In this document: piece by piece, positions 11,178-22,718 of the stretch
Layout of the letters: each line of letters opens with the position of its first letter
How positions within the stretch are numbered: position 1 is the stretch's first letter
Source of the DNA: Stenocarpella maydis
Lineage: Eukaryota > Ascomycota > Sordariomycetes > Diaporthales > Diaporthaceae
NCBI GenBank assembly: GCA_002270565.1
Contig: NQMI01000001.1
Coordinates: 601,426 to 665,425, forward strand
Length of the DNA: 64,000 nucleotides
Reading direction: 5' to 3'
The notes under the pieces: model-generated
Told to the model about the DNA's origin: nothing
Databases searched by the model: none
What the model saw: the letters and a program-made list of their open reading frames with translations, nothing else
Translations under genes and position numbers: made by a program

Positions 11178-13893
11178 ATGGCTCCAACACGCGACACCCC
11201 GTTCCGCTCGGCGCATATGAGCATGGTTCAGCTATACATTTCCAATGAAATCGGAAGAGAGGTCGTCAACGCCCTTGGCGAGCTGGGCCTGGTCCAGTTC
11301 CGAGACGTGAGTCCAATCCTGCCTTCGCGAGGTGGCCATCCCAGCGCCAGCCGTGCCAGCCTTGGCTAACCTGCCGCGGTACGCAGCTCAACGGCGAGCT
11401 CAGCGCATTCCAGAGAGCCTTCACCCAAGAGATCCGACGCCTCGATAACGTTGAACGCCAGCTCCGATACTTCTACGCACAGATGGAAAAGACCGGAATC
11501 CTCCTGAGGAAGCTGGACCTCGATCAGGAGACCCTCGCCGCCCCAACCACGACTGAAATCGATGAGCTCTCTGAGCGCAGCCAGGCTCTGGAGAACCGTA
11601 TCTTCCAACTCAACGAGAGCTACGAGACCCTCAAGAAACGGGAGGTCGAGCTGACGGAATGGCGCTGGGTCCTGCGCGAGGCTGGTGGCTTCTTCGACAG
11701 GGCCCACGGCAACGTTGAGGAGATCAGAGCCTCAACCGACGAGGACGATGCCCCCCTTTTGCAGGATGTTGAACAGAACAACTCTGGCATCGACGCCGAG
11801 CGATCCTTCTCTGGCTTGAACATCGGCTTCGTTGCTGGTGTCATCTCCAGGGATCGGGTTGCAGCTTTTGAGCGTATCCTGTGGCGCACCCTGCGTGGCA
11901 ACCTGTACATGAACCAGTCGGAGATCCCCGAGCCTTTGATTGATCCCAGTAACAACGAGCCGGTCAACAAGAATGTCTTCGTCATCTTTGCTCACGGAAA
12001 GGAGATCCTGGCCAAGATCAGGAAGATCTCCGAGTCGATGGGTGCCGAGGTGTACAACGTCGATGAGAACAGCGATCTCCGGAGGGATCAGATCCATGAG
12101 GTCAACGCTCGGCTCAATGATGTCCAAAACGTGTTGCAGAACACCCAGCAGACCCTCAACGCCGAGCTTATCCAGATCTCCAGATCATTGTCTGCTTGGA
12201 TGGTGCTAGTCAACAAGGAGAAGTCCGTCTACAATACTCTCAACCTGTTCTCCTACGACAGAGCACGACGCACCCTGATTGCGGAGGGCTGGTGTCCTAC
12301 AAATGATCTGCCGCTCATCAGATCCACACTTCAGGATGTGAACAACCGAGCTGGTCTGTCCGTCCCGTCAATCATCAACGTCATCCACACCAACAAGACT
12401 CCGCCTACCTACTTGAAGACCAACAAATTCACCGAGGCATTCCAGACAATCGTCAACGCATACGGCACGGCCACCTACCAAGAGGTCAACCCGGCTATCC
12501 CTGTCATCGTCACCTTCCCTTTCCTCTTTGCCGTCATGTTTGGTGATTTTGGCCACGCCTGCATTATGCTGTGTGCTGCCCTGGCCATGATCTACTGGGA
12601 AAAGCCACTTAAGAAGGTTAAATTTGAGCTGTTCGCCATGGTCTACTATGGCCGATATATTGCTCTCGTCATGGCTGTCTTCTCCGTGTTCACCGGTTTG
12701 ATCTATAACGACGTCTTCTCCAAGTCCATGACCCTGTTCCCCAGCCAGTGGCAGTGGGATCCTCCGGAAAACTATGTGGAAGGTCAGCAAATTAGTGCCA
12801 AGCTCAAGGGCGACTACCGCTATCCTTTTGGCTTGGATTGGATGTGGCACGGAACCGACAACGAACTTCTCTTCTCCAACAGCTACAAGATGAAGATGTC
12901 TATCATCCTTGGCTGGGCTCACATGACATATTCGCTTTGCTTCGCCTATATTAACGCGAAGCACTTCAAGAAGCCGGTTGACATATACGGGAACTTCATC
13001 CCCGGAATGATATTCTTCCAGTCCATCTTTGGGTACTTGGTGCTCTGCATCATTTATAAGTGGAGCGTGGATTGGGTCGCCGTCGAGAAGCAGCCTCCCG
13101 GTCTGCTGAACATGTTGATCTACATGTTCCTGCAGCCTGGCACGCTCGACGAGCAGCTTTACCCTGGGCAGAGCGCTGTGCAGGTCTTTCTTCTGCTCCT
13201 CGCGGTGATACAGGTTCCCATTCTTCTCTTCCTCAAGCCCTTCTACCTTCGCTGGGAGCACAACAAGGCTCGAGCCCATGGTTACCGCGGTCTGGGAGAG
13301 ACGCAACGTGTCAGCGCCTTAGACGGCGATGATGATGACGACAACGGCCACGCGATCAATGGAAGGACCAGTATCAACAGCGATGACGAAGGTGTCGCCA
13401 TGATCACGCAGAACATTGACGATGAAGAGCACGAGGAGTTTGACTTTGGTGAAATCATGATCCACCAGGTCATCCACACCATTGGTAAGATGACTTGTTC
13501 CACCCGTCGCACTCATTGCGCAATTACTGACCCGTCGCAGAATTCTGCCTGAACTGTGTCTCCCACACAGCCTCATACCTACGTCTCTGGGCGTTGTCGC
13601 TGGCTCACCAGCAGCTCAGTGTCGTGCTGTGGTCCATGACACTTGGAGTTGCCCTGAACATGACTGGTGCCTTGGGCGTGATCGCCATCGTCGTCGTCTT
13701 TGCTGCGTTCTTCATTCTCAGCATCATCATTCTCATCATTATGGAGGGAGTGTCCGCTATGCTTCACTCGCTCAGGTTGGCCTGGGTCGAGTCCTTCTCC
13801 AAGTTCGCGGAGTTCAACGGGTGGCCGTTCACGCCCTTTTCTTTCAAGAACATGTTGGAGGAGTCCGAGGAGTTGAAGGAATATCTGGATTGA
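11178..13893 (+). CDS. VPH1: V-type proton ATPase 116 kDa subunit a (Vph1/Stv1 family)
   Basis: Model: exons 11178-11306, 11387-13484 and 13541-13893 (introns 80 and 56 bp, GT-AG), giving about 859 residues, normal for the family. The N-terminal cytosolic half starts [20 protein letters not shown] and contains the coiled-coil stretch rich in E, R and Q. The C-terminal half from about residue 390 has multiple membrane segments. The conserved [16 protein letters not shown], carrying the essential proton-pathway arginine, is formed across the last intron. Subunit a is part of the membrane Vo sector and moves protons from the c-ring into the lumen of vacuole or Golgi/endosome. Many filamentous fungi keep a single such gene, so Vph1 versus Stv1 location cannot be assigned. 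An acidic loop (DGDDDDDNG) near residue 715 is typically variable. Confidence 0.97.
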
Positions 13894-14247
13894 GTGGTTT
13901 GATAGTGTTCGTCCAAATGTATCATAGACTGTTCCTTTTAGAGTAGCATCCAGAATTCTCATCGAGAAAGGCCTTGATCGAAAACACTTGAGCATTAGAC
14001 TACCAAGATGCACCCCGATGACCCCAGACCAGTGGAGCGCAATTGGACGCAAATCAAGGATGGGGTTCTCCCCATTCCTCCGCGACGGAGTTACTGGATT
14101 TAAGTCCCGAAGTCAGGCTGACTAATAAACCACAACATCTCATACTGGCCTCCTCCCTCTCTCGTTCTTCACCCTCTCTTGGACCCTGCCTTTCGATTCA
14201 ACTGCTTTCATCTGGTACGCATTTCTCTCTCGTCAAACTGCGACAGG
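13894..14247 (+). promoter_or_regulatory. V-ATPase a 3' flank and Zn2Cys6 gene promoter
   Basis: About 350 bp between two tandem genes. It should contain the V-ATPase a terminator and the leader of the next gene. An in-frame upstream ATG at 14179 would add 23 residues to the transcription factor. I prefer ATG 14248 because the added residues show no family resemblance. Confidence 0.35.
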
Positions 14248-16922
14248 ATGGCAGCGGAGGACGGATTGTCTCCGGCATCAACTCCCTCGTCCGGGGGTCA
14301 TGAGCAACAGGAGGGCAACCCGGTCCCCACGAGACCTCCGCCAAGAAAGAGAAGACGTGTTATAATTTCATGCACCGAGTGCCACCGCAGGAAGCAGAAG
14401 TGCGACCGGAGCCTGCCATGCGCCAACTGCGTTTCCCGGAATAAGCAGGCTTCGTGCCGCTATGAAACCGGAGCACCCACTGCGAAGGCGGCGGTGCAGC
14501 ACACGTACGGCGCCGAGAGCCCCGCTGCTCGCGATGGCAGTCACCACCTGGAGGACGCCCGCTTCAAGGCGGGAGGCGGCACGAGGGCGGGAAAGCTCAC
14601 CAACTTTGGGTACTCACCCACGGGGACGGCGTCAACTCTGGGCTTCCTGAGCAGGATCGACGGGGCCAATGCTGAGGAGTCCTCCCTGTCCAGCATGGCC
14701 CTGGGCGATGAGAACAGCGGCGTGCCCCTTGGGATGAGGCAGAGGTACAAGAGCCTTATCCGTCAGCTGCCCGCGAGGTCGTATACTGAGAAACTGGTGG
14801 ATATATACTTCAAGGATTTCAACTGGCAGTACAATGTGAGTTTCATGTGTCCCCGGTGTGATGAGAAGGCATGCTGAGCCAGTTTAGCCACTCGATCATT
14901 GGGCGTTCAACAAGCAAATGGCAGAGTGGTTCAGCCTGCCTTTTAGTTTGCTGAACACAGAGGGCCCGCAGGCGCTCCCGCTTGATCTCAGGGCCTTCCC
15001 GGCTCTCCTCTTCCAGATGATCGCCACGGCCCTTCTGAATCTTCCCCCAGGCCCAGACCAGACTTTTGACTCACTCAAGTATGCCGGGAGCATGAGCTTC
15101 GAGGATCTTGCCCTCGATTATTCTGAATCCGGTGTGGCAATTCTGTCTTTGCTGGGGAAGAGACAGGTTTCTCACACCACCGTGATCGCCGGCTTCGTCA
15201 GAGCTTCTTTTTTGAAGTATTCCGGACTTGTCACTGAGGCATGGTTAGTACCTTCTCAGGCCCTTGATTTCTGCTCGTGTGAAGAGTGCTCAGGCGTCAG
15301 GCATCATTCCATGTCCATAGTCTTCATCTAGTCGAGCCAGCAGTAGATCTGGATTACGGGCCTCTTCCAGATTTTGAACAAGCAATAACAATGAGCCCCC
15401 TCGCATTTGACTAACAAGTCTACAGGCACGCAATAGGGTCCGCGATCAGAGATGGTCAAGAATGCGGACTCCACCGTGCCAGCCTCGATCCTAAGCCAAA
15501 GAGCGAGGAGCTGGGGGATGTCCTAGAAAACCAATGGGAGATACAACGCAGGCGGAAGACGTGGATCATCCTAATGAGCTGGGATGTGCATACAGCCATT
15601 GTTCTCGGCCGCCCGACGAGCATCGATACCAGTTGCAAATACACATTGCCTCTCGACGCGCCCACGCCCCAGGATCCAAGGAAAGTGCCCGTGTCTCTGC
15701 GGTCAGAACATGACCCCCCATCGCCATTGACAAGGACACTATGGGTATACCGAACCACGATGGCGCTGAGAGATATCATGGAGCTGGAGAAGGATGGATC
15801 ATGCCCGAAGGACTTTGACAAAGTAAACAAGGTCGAGCAGAGCCTCGAGGAGCTGGAAGCCCAGACACCAGCGTTCTTCCGAACCGAGAACCCGGACACG
15901 AGGTATGACCACCTACCAGAGTGCTTTTGGGTGCCTTTGGTTCGACACACTGTGCCCTTGTTTTGGACCTTCAACAAGATGGCCCTCCACAGGCCCTATA
16001 CCTTCACGCGGCCGCACAGCCGGAGGGAAGCGCTAAAGGCGAGCCTGAGGATGCTGGTGGCCCAGAGGAACTACTTTACGACTCTAGGACCGAAGCAGTA
16101 TATCGCGTAAGCATTTTTTCCAAGCCAGGCCACAACGGCGAACCCATCGACGGTTTCTAGTCAGGTTCTAAACTTGCACAACAGATTTACTTTATTCTTC
16201 GGGACGTTTGATGCTGTCGTCCTCATGGCGAGTATATTCATCTTGTTCCCCAATGAAAACGTCGATTATGTGCCTAGGGCGCTGCAGCATTTCCAGTGGG
16301 CCATGGAGCGGTTTGAAACCATGTCCGACAGGAACAAGCTGGCCTCTGCGGCGCGCAACGTGCTCAAGGCCATATATATGAGGCTCAAGGACTCGTTGAA
16401 GTGCACACAGAAGCCGGGGGGGGACAGCCTCGGGCGGCTCACTCTCAAGCCGACATCATCGGCATCTCCAGGTCCGAACGGCGAAGCAATGTCGCCGTTC
16501 TCTGCGATGACGGGCGGCACGGACGGGGCCAGCCTTCTGACGCCAGCCCCATCTACGGGTTCTGGAAGCTCGGGCGCCCCCTCTGGTCTGTGTCGGGTCC
16601 CTCTGGTAGTGCCCCGCCCATCGACCCCGGGCTGTCGGGCATAGCAGCCAGTGACTGGACCCTGCCCGAGGGATTTCACTGGAGCTCAATACAGCCCGTG
16701 TACGCGATGGCGGACATCGCCTACAATGATCTCGTGGGGATCAGCAGCAGCTCCGGGGCAGCTCCGACGACGGCGTCGTCGCTGCCAAACTGGGCTGGTG
16801 GGACACCGCTCCTGAACGATGTGCCGGACGGTGGAGGGGAGTCGCAGCCTTGGCTTTTCGGGGGCGATTTTGGGAACGACAGTGTCTGGAGTCTATTGAA
16901 CCAATATCCGTCTCCTTTTTGA
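14248..16922 (+). CDS. Zn2Cys6 transcription factor with fungal middle-homology domain
   Basis: Model: exons 14248-14835, 14888-15243, 15426-16106, 16185-16585 and 16648-16922, about 766 residues. The zinc cluster CTECHRRKQKCDRSLPCANC with a further cysteine nine residues on (C-X2-C-X6-C-X5-C-X2-C-X8-C) lies at about residues 44-72, preceded by the basic PRKRRRV. The central region (DHWAFNKQMAEWF, then SWDVHTAIVLGRP) is the fungal-specific transcription factor domain. The C terminus (WTLPEGFHWSSIQPVYAMAD) belongs in a different frame from the preceding exon. The last intron (16586-16647, donor GTCTGT) is my proposal to join them; a single indel, for example at the G7 run near 16417-16423, is the alternative. 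The product is a probable nuclear DNA-binding regulator with unknown targets. Confidence 0.85.
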
Positions 16923-18456
16923 ACTTGGATTATTAGTCTGTACGTGGGTATCTGCAGAAGAAGCAGGTGGAGAGAGAGCCCGGGAGGCAAGGGGGCACAA
17001 CCTGGGGAGCTCCCAAAGGCAGGCAGTGTGAGTCGGAAGTCGGTCAGCTAAGCAGCATGAACCGGCCGGCCTCGCACAGTCTAATAAATGCGGACATGGT
17101 CCGGCATGGGACTGGATAGATACACTGAATACACATGAGCAGCGTGCGCGTGCTGGAGAAACACAGCAAGTGACGGGCGAGTCGGCAGTGAAGGGGGGGC
17201 GGAATAGGAAGAGGGAGAGAAAGGAGGCACTGGCCGCCAAGCCCAAGGTAAGAAGGCCAATGCATGGGTACCTAGCAGCAGCAGAGTAGGCAAGACTCTG
17301 ATTAGCCGCCCGCAAGACGACTCAGCCGTGGGAAGCTTGAAGCCCCTCACCCTGTGGTGGCAGCGAGGCGGGTCCCATTGGCTGACCCCCAGGCCATAGA
17401 AGCATAGCTTGGGTCGCACGACCTTGTACTAGGGAAATGCCCTGGTGTATGTGTAATAACTCTGTGGCGAAGAGGAAATTGACTGAGGGGAAAAGTGACA
17501 TGTCTGAGGGGAGTGAGGGCTGGCTGATATGTACCGAGAGGACGTCCGATATCAGACCAGGCGTCGTCACAAACGAGAATGGGATGGGAAATGGAAGGGA
17601 CTCGTTCAGCAAGCCGCGGGTCTGTTATTGGGTCCGCCCCGGGGGAGGTGCCCTGCCCAGCTTCTCAGAGGACGAGAGAATGCCATCGAAGGAGAAATCT
17701 TCTTGCTCCGTACTTGTGCATGTATGTACCACATATATATACGGAGTACATACATCTACTAGGTATATATGCATGTAGTCAGCCTGCAGGTGTGTGTGGT
17801 GCAGCATGGGGCCAGCGCACACAGGCCGACAGGCCGAAACTCCCACAGTTGCTCTCAGCCCATGCCGAGCTAGGTCTCATACCTCCACACCTACCTAGAG
17901 GTAGCTAACAAGCTCACCCCCTCATGGTACCCCCCGTTGGGTGCAACATTTGAAGGGGCTCAAGTGCTTTTGCCCCCGGCCGGTGGGCAGGGACCCACAG
18001 TGGATGTAGTGGAGTGCATGTGCTTGTACACCAGGTACCTACCTAGGTACGCAGCACTTGAGCTGCTGCTGAGCTTCAGCGAAAGTCGCATTGCACCCTG
18101 GTTCCCTGAAGCTCCCCACAAAACCCACGGGGCGTGGAGGCCAATATTCCCCATCATCTTTCCCCATTGCGCACACTGCAGTCACGGCAGAGACTTCAGA
18201 TTTATTACTGCGTACGTTTGGCCTGCCTGCTTAGTGGGTACCTATCTAGGTCTACAGCACAACCTTGCGAGGCCCGATATCCATAAGTATTGCAACGACG
18301 CCCGTCCTGCATTTATTTATTTGCATGTACGACTGGTCGCGTTGCAGCCATCCTTCTCTTCTCTACTCTGGCTGCAAGCGAGACACACGGCCCTAGCCTC
18401 CTCAGGTTTCCCCCGGCGTGCTGAGAGAGAGAGAGAGAGAGAGTGTGTGTGTGTGT

Positions 18457-18525
<69 letters not shown>

Positions 18526-18968
18526 NGGTAAATGCAGTGGGTATATTCTGTTTTTGTTTGTGGTCCTGAGACGGTGCAGAGGGGGTATCCTCGTCGTCTC
18601 TTTTTGCTTCTGTTGTGATACTACAAAGGTACAGCTTGGTAGGCATGGGCCTCAGTTGTCCGCGACGTCTATGAGTTGACGTCGGGACCTGGCACAGGCG
18701 TGCTAGGTTGTCGAGTGCGCCCAGACCCCCTTGGTGCATTGGTGACGATGAGGTCAACGACCTCAGATGGAGGCCAGTCCCTGCAGCGGCGCGTGTTCCT
18801 CGCAAAACCACCCAGGAGGAAGGCTATCCTGGTGTGCAACGCCAGATTGGCGGCCGGACCAGAACCGGTTCAGAGCCGCACCCCTTCCGTAGGCCTCAGC
18901 CATTCCGCCGGGCGACCCGGTTCTTCCCTTGGATCCAGCCCGGCACCGCTTGCCCTGGTGGAAGCTCC
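16923..18968. other. Intergenic, about 2 kb, no supported gene
   Basis: The stretch contains repeated CTAGGTACC-like words (around 18030-18055 and 18238-18252) and a long dinucleotide repeat, but no frame with a recognisable product. It holds the 3' flanks of the Zn2Cys6 gene and of the convergent vWA gene. Confidence 0.45.
18423..18525. repeat. Composite GA/GT microsatellite
   Basis: A (GA)n run, then a (GT)n run, then a long (GA)n run, followed directly by the only ambiguous base in the window (N at 18526). True length may be wrong because assemblies often collapse such tracts. Confidence 0.9.
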
Positions 18969-19781
18969 TCAGTGGGCATCCCCATCGAAGCGCCTGGCCG
19001 GCGCCGCGCTGTTGAGCTCCATACCCTTGCTGCGCTCGTCCAGCTTCTTCACGACGGCCCCCAGCACGACCTTGAGCAGGTCGTCCGTGGACAGCGACCC
19101 GGGCTTCCCCGTCCACGTGGTGGTGTCGACAATGTCCCGCGTGTGGGCCTCCTTGTGGAGCTGGTCATCCAGGTACTCGAAGGTCTGGGCGACCTCGAGG
19201 GTGGGCTTCCCGATCTGGAAGAGCTGCACGCCGACCTGGTGTTCGGGGACGCCCATCTCGTCGAGGCTCTTTGCGAGGTGGACGAGGGGCGCCTTGATGT
19301 CGTCGTCAAAGGCGCCCGCGGTGATGACGATGAGGTTCAGGGCGGCGCCCTCCTCGTCCTGCTTGAGCATCCCGTGGTACCAGTGGAACAGCTTGGTGAG
19401 GCGCGCGCCCATGTTGCACTTGCCGCTGGGCTTGACGCGGTCGAAGACGCCTGCCACCGTGTCGGCCGTGTTGCCGCCGATGCGGCGGTACCCGGACTTG
19501 CGGAACGACATGCTCGACAGCAGGCCCTTGGGCCGGTGGTTCAGGAAGAAGAGGTCGATCCCGTCCGGGTCGTACTTGGCGCATATGGGCGTGATGCGCT
19601 CCAGGAGGGCCTTGACATCCGCCCAGTAGGGCCCCATTGCCGCCGAGTCGTCGACCAGGAAGATGGTATCGAAGCACCGCAGGAACGCCAGCGTCTCCCC
19701 CAGGTCGCCGATGTCGATGCTGGACCCGGCCTCCGTGTCGGGCTGGGCCTGGGCCACCGGCCAGGAATCAGAGCGATCCAT
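18969..19781 (-). CDS. von Willebrand factor type A domain protein, small
   Basis: A single exon of 270 residues starting MDRSDSWPVAQ. The vWA fold begins at TIFLVDDSAAM (about 39-49), where the usual MIDAS signature is D-x-S-x-S. Here the third position (residue 48) is alanine, so metal coordination may be weakened. Later blocks GIDLFFLNHR and LNLIVITAGAFDDD match the beta strands and acidic turn of the family. No signal peptide or membrane segment is visible, which suggests an intracellular protein. Similar short vWA proteins are common in filamentous ascomycetes but mostly uncharacterised. A longer upstream frame to 19910 would read through the dinucleotide repeat as Ser-Leu and His-Thr runs, so I reject it as the start. 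It is divergent from the CCCH gene. Confidence 0.85.
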   Translation of the reverse strand: MDRSDSWPVAQAQPDTEAGSSIDIGDLGETLAFLRCFDTIFLVDDSAAMGPYWADVKALLERITPICAKYDPDGIDLFFLNHRPKGLLSSMSFRKSGYRRIGGNTADTVAGVFDRVKPSGKCNMGARLTKLFHWYHGMLKQDEEGAALNLIVITAGAFDDDIKAPLVHLAKSLDEMGVPEHQVGVQLFQIGKPTLEVAQTFEYLDDQLHKEAHTRDIVDTTTWTGKPGSLSTDDLLKVVLGAVVKKLDERSKGMELNSAAPARRFDGDAH

Positions 19782-19797
19782 GCTTTGCAGCTGTGGT

Positions 19798-19876
<79 letters not shown>

Positions 19877-20068
19877 GACTTCGGCAACGGCACCTTGTCC
19901 CACCCATCATATGTGCCCAACCTTCCCCCGGCTGGCCGTTGAATCCCTCCCGTGGTCATCTTCCGCCTCTTGGCCCTCCTCACCTCTTCGTTGCCCGTCC
20001 TCGGTGACTGGGCCTGTTCTTCCTTCCTTCTGTCTCCACAGGTTGGCTCTTGATTGCCTAGACATCTC
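19782..20068. promoter_or_regulatory. Shared divergent promoter with TG/GA microsatellite
   Basis: Only 287 bp separate the divergent vWA and CCCH start codons, so both promoters and leaders must lie here. It contains a (TG)n(AG)n tract at about 19796-19873, immediately upstream of the vWA start, probably in its 5' UTR. Polypurine/polypyrimidine tracts of this kind are common in fungal promoters; a regulatory role is inferred. Confidence 0.5.
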
Positions 20069-21989
20069 ATGGACCACAAGACGATGGATGGCGGCGGCAA
20101 CATTATGGACTTTGTCCAGAGGTTTCGGCAGCTTCAGATCCAGCGCGATACCACGGACGAATTAATCAAGGTAAGCCATCTTCCCGCCACGCCAGTCGTC
20201 TCCGGATAACCTCACGTGGCAGGACCCGCCGCCTTGTCACCTTGTAACTCCTCGCTCTCGGCCGGTCCTGCACATCATCATACTGGGCCCTCTGCTGCCT
20301 CCAGCCCCAACAGTCCGCCCCATGTGTCGCGTGCTGCTGACTGCTGTCCACCGCTTAGGACCTCCTTGTCTATTGTGAACGTGTCGAGTCCGGCTTGCGC
20401 CAGGAGAACCTGCATCTCCGCTCGCAGATTAGCGATGCAAACCTCGACCTCGCAGATGCTACAAAGTCTCGCCGCGAGCTGCAGCAGCGTGTAAAAGAGC
20501 TGGAGCATCAAATAGGTTTCGTCACCATGGACATCGATCATTTAAAGGTAGATGCCCGCCTCGGCTTGTTGGGCGTGCGCTGAAGGAATACAGAATTACA
20601 ACCCTTACGTTGTCATCCTCATTGACGGCGACGGCTGCCATGCAAGTTGCCCTCCATGATCGCGGGCCGGCCACACAGTCCGGTTGACTGACCTCTCTTG
20701 GCCAGTTCAAACAAGAATACGTCAACAAGGGCATTGACGGCGGGAAACAGGCCGCTTACGCTCTTTGCACTGCCATTTTGAAGGAATTCCACTGCCTTGC
20801 CGGCGAGATCGAGGTCATCGCCAGGGTCGTGGCCAACCTCTCGGGCCTCGCAAAGGCCATGAGGAACGACGGCTCTTTAGACCACGAATACAGGCTGAAG
20901 GATTTTACCCTAGGATTCAGCCAGGGCATGGCATCATTTGATTTTATTGACGTGGGCTACGGAAAAGAGAGGACAGACACCAAAATTAAAGGTAAGCCGA
21001 GAAGCAAGCGCGACGAAACCCTCGGTGCTGACGGCCCTCTCCCGCAGAGGCCATCAGGTGGAACCTTCGAAATCACAACTGTAAGCAAATTGTGCTTGGG
21101 GTCTCACATGACGATGGTTATGCCCCATTTTTGGATGAAATCCTGCGTGACGAAGCAAGCCGGCGGCGCATCACGATCCTCGAGGGCACCCCCTCGACCC
21201 GGGACCTGGCCTCGGCGAACCTGAGCACGCTGAACCTCAATGTCGACCTGTTACGCGCCGAAAAGCTTGTCGACAAGACGCTCCACTCCGCGTCGCCCCC
21301 CTCGGCCATGTCCTCCCCGGTCGCTGTCGTGGCGGGCATGTCGCCGCTGCCGCCTCCTCCGGCCACCCCAGTTACTACTGCCGTCGCGGCCGCCGCGGCC
21401 GTCGCGTCCTCTTATGCTACTGCCATCAAGAGCGCAAGCCCGCCTCCGCAAGTCACCCTGCCTTTTCAGCCCAAGCCGGTCAAGGCGCCGCCAGTCGTGC
21501 GGCGCGACAAGCCTCCCATGTGGAACCCGGGCCCTAGGGGGCTCGATCCGCCGTTGGAGGTCAACCAGGCAGCTTTGGATAACATCAAGAAACGAAAGGA
21601 CAACAACAAACTTTGCAATAATCATTACCTGCGGGGCCCCTGTGCCAAGGGCGACTCGTGCTGTTTTGAACACAAATATCGACCAGACGAGGCGGAGAGG
21701 ACCGCCATTGCCTTCCTGGCCCGCCTGAATCCATGCACCAACGGCCAGGACTGCGAGGTTGACGACTGCATTTACGGCCACCATGTAAGCGCTGCCCCTC
21801 TACGAATTCCTGGCTGGCTCGGCTGGAGAGACCATTCAATGCTGCCGCGGTTGTGATCTGACATGTGTTTCATAGTGTCCCAGCACCCGCGATGGGATGT
21901 GCACCCATCCGTACTGCAAGTTCAAGGTATCCGAGCACCCGCCCAATACAAGGTTCAGGCCGACATATCAGTGGTACGAGGACGAGTAA
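20069..21989 (+). CDS. CCCH zinc-finger protein with N-terminal coiled coil and NYN/PIN-like domain
   Basis: Model: exons 20069-20170, 20359-20547, 20594-20641, 20706-20991, 21048-21784 and 21876-21989, giving 491 residues. The third intron is GC-AG (donor CAT|GCAAGT at 20642), which joins LIDGDGCH to FKQEYVNKG. Residues 1-97 include a heptad-rich coiled coil. From about 98 the strand PYVVILIDGDG starts a domain resembling the fungal DUF7923 / NYN-like fold. A proline and alanine rich linker follows. At the C terminus one finger is C-X8-C-X5-C-X3-H (from CNNHYLRGPC, about 398), a second is C-X5-C-X4-C-X3-H (CTNGQDC, about 438) and a third cysteine-rich unit ends the protein. An RNA-binding role, perhaps with nuclease ancestry, is inferred from the domains. 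Confidence 0.88.
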
Positions 21990-22718
21990 GTGGGAGGGAT
22001 TGCTTGGTCGAAATCGGCCTCGCAGGCACTCAGCAGCGGGTTTCATTTAAGAGCAGTACCTGCGGCATTGGTATTTTGTCCACTTATATGGCTGGACTAT
22101 TTAATCTGGGCCTCGGCCTCTCCTCGCGATGCACGCCATGCCCGTCTTTTGAGAAAGCCGGTGCCTGTGCTGGCGGCGGCGCTTCGGTGCGGCTGCCCAC
22201 GCAGTTATGAGTTCCGGGCGAAGAGGTGATTCTCACTCAGCCTCATGGTTTCTGGGAGTATTAGTACCCATGTTTATATCACTGTTTTGCTATAGAATGC
22301 ATACCCAGAAGAAGAAAGCATGCACAAACTTAAATCTTGAACTGTCCATAAATGGGGCGGCCCCGAGCCCCAGGTCCCTGGCCCCAGCCCTGGGTACCTA
22401 CCCAGTGTACTCTGTATACACACTACCTACACTGGATAGCTACCCCACACTGGGAGACCAGGCCCTGGGCGGTGGACCGCGGGCTGCCCACCGACAAGGG
22501 TAGCTTCTGTCAAGAGTGTACACCAGCTAACGCTAGTGTACACTAAAACCAATTGTCGAGCATGGAGCCCCACCATAGATGCTCCCTCCACGTCGACATC
22601 AGCTTGCCTCCATTTCATCTGCCAGCTTGAGAATCCGGCTCACCACTCAGGCCTCCCACTTCGATAGTCAACTCCCACAGACATACACCCACTCCGCAGC
22701 CGCCCAGCCCAGCCCAGC
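21990..22718. other. Intergenic, CCCH 3' flank and SEC65 promoter
   Basis: About 730 bp with no supported gene. It includes short inverted words around GGTACCTACCCAGTGTAC and CACTACCTACACTGG near 22390-22440, typical of non-coding DNA in this window. Confidence 0.4.

Noticed and set aside
12368..13306. 312-residue minus-strand ORF opposite the V-ATPase gene
   Set aside because: It is an antisense shadow of the strongly conserved subunit a coding sequence.
17740..18255. Repeated palindromic words such as ACCTAGGT and TACGGAGTA as a regulatory array
   Set aside because: The words recur irregularly across non-coding parts of the window (also near 27512, 31060 and 32003), with no consistent spacing or position to genes.
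19541..19910. N-terminal extension of the vWA protein made of Ser-Leu and His-Thr repeats
   Set aside because: It is only the translated dinucleotide microsatellite; the ATG at 19781 gives a normal start.
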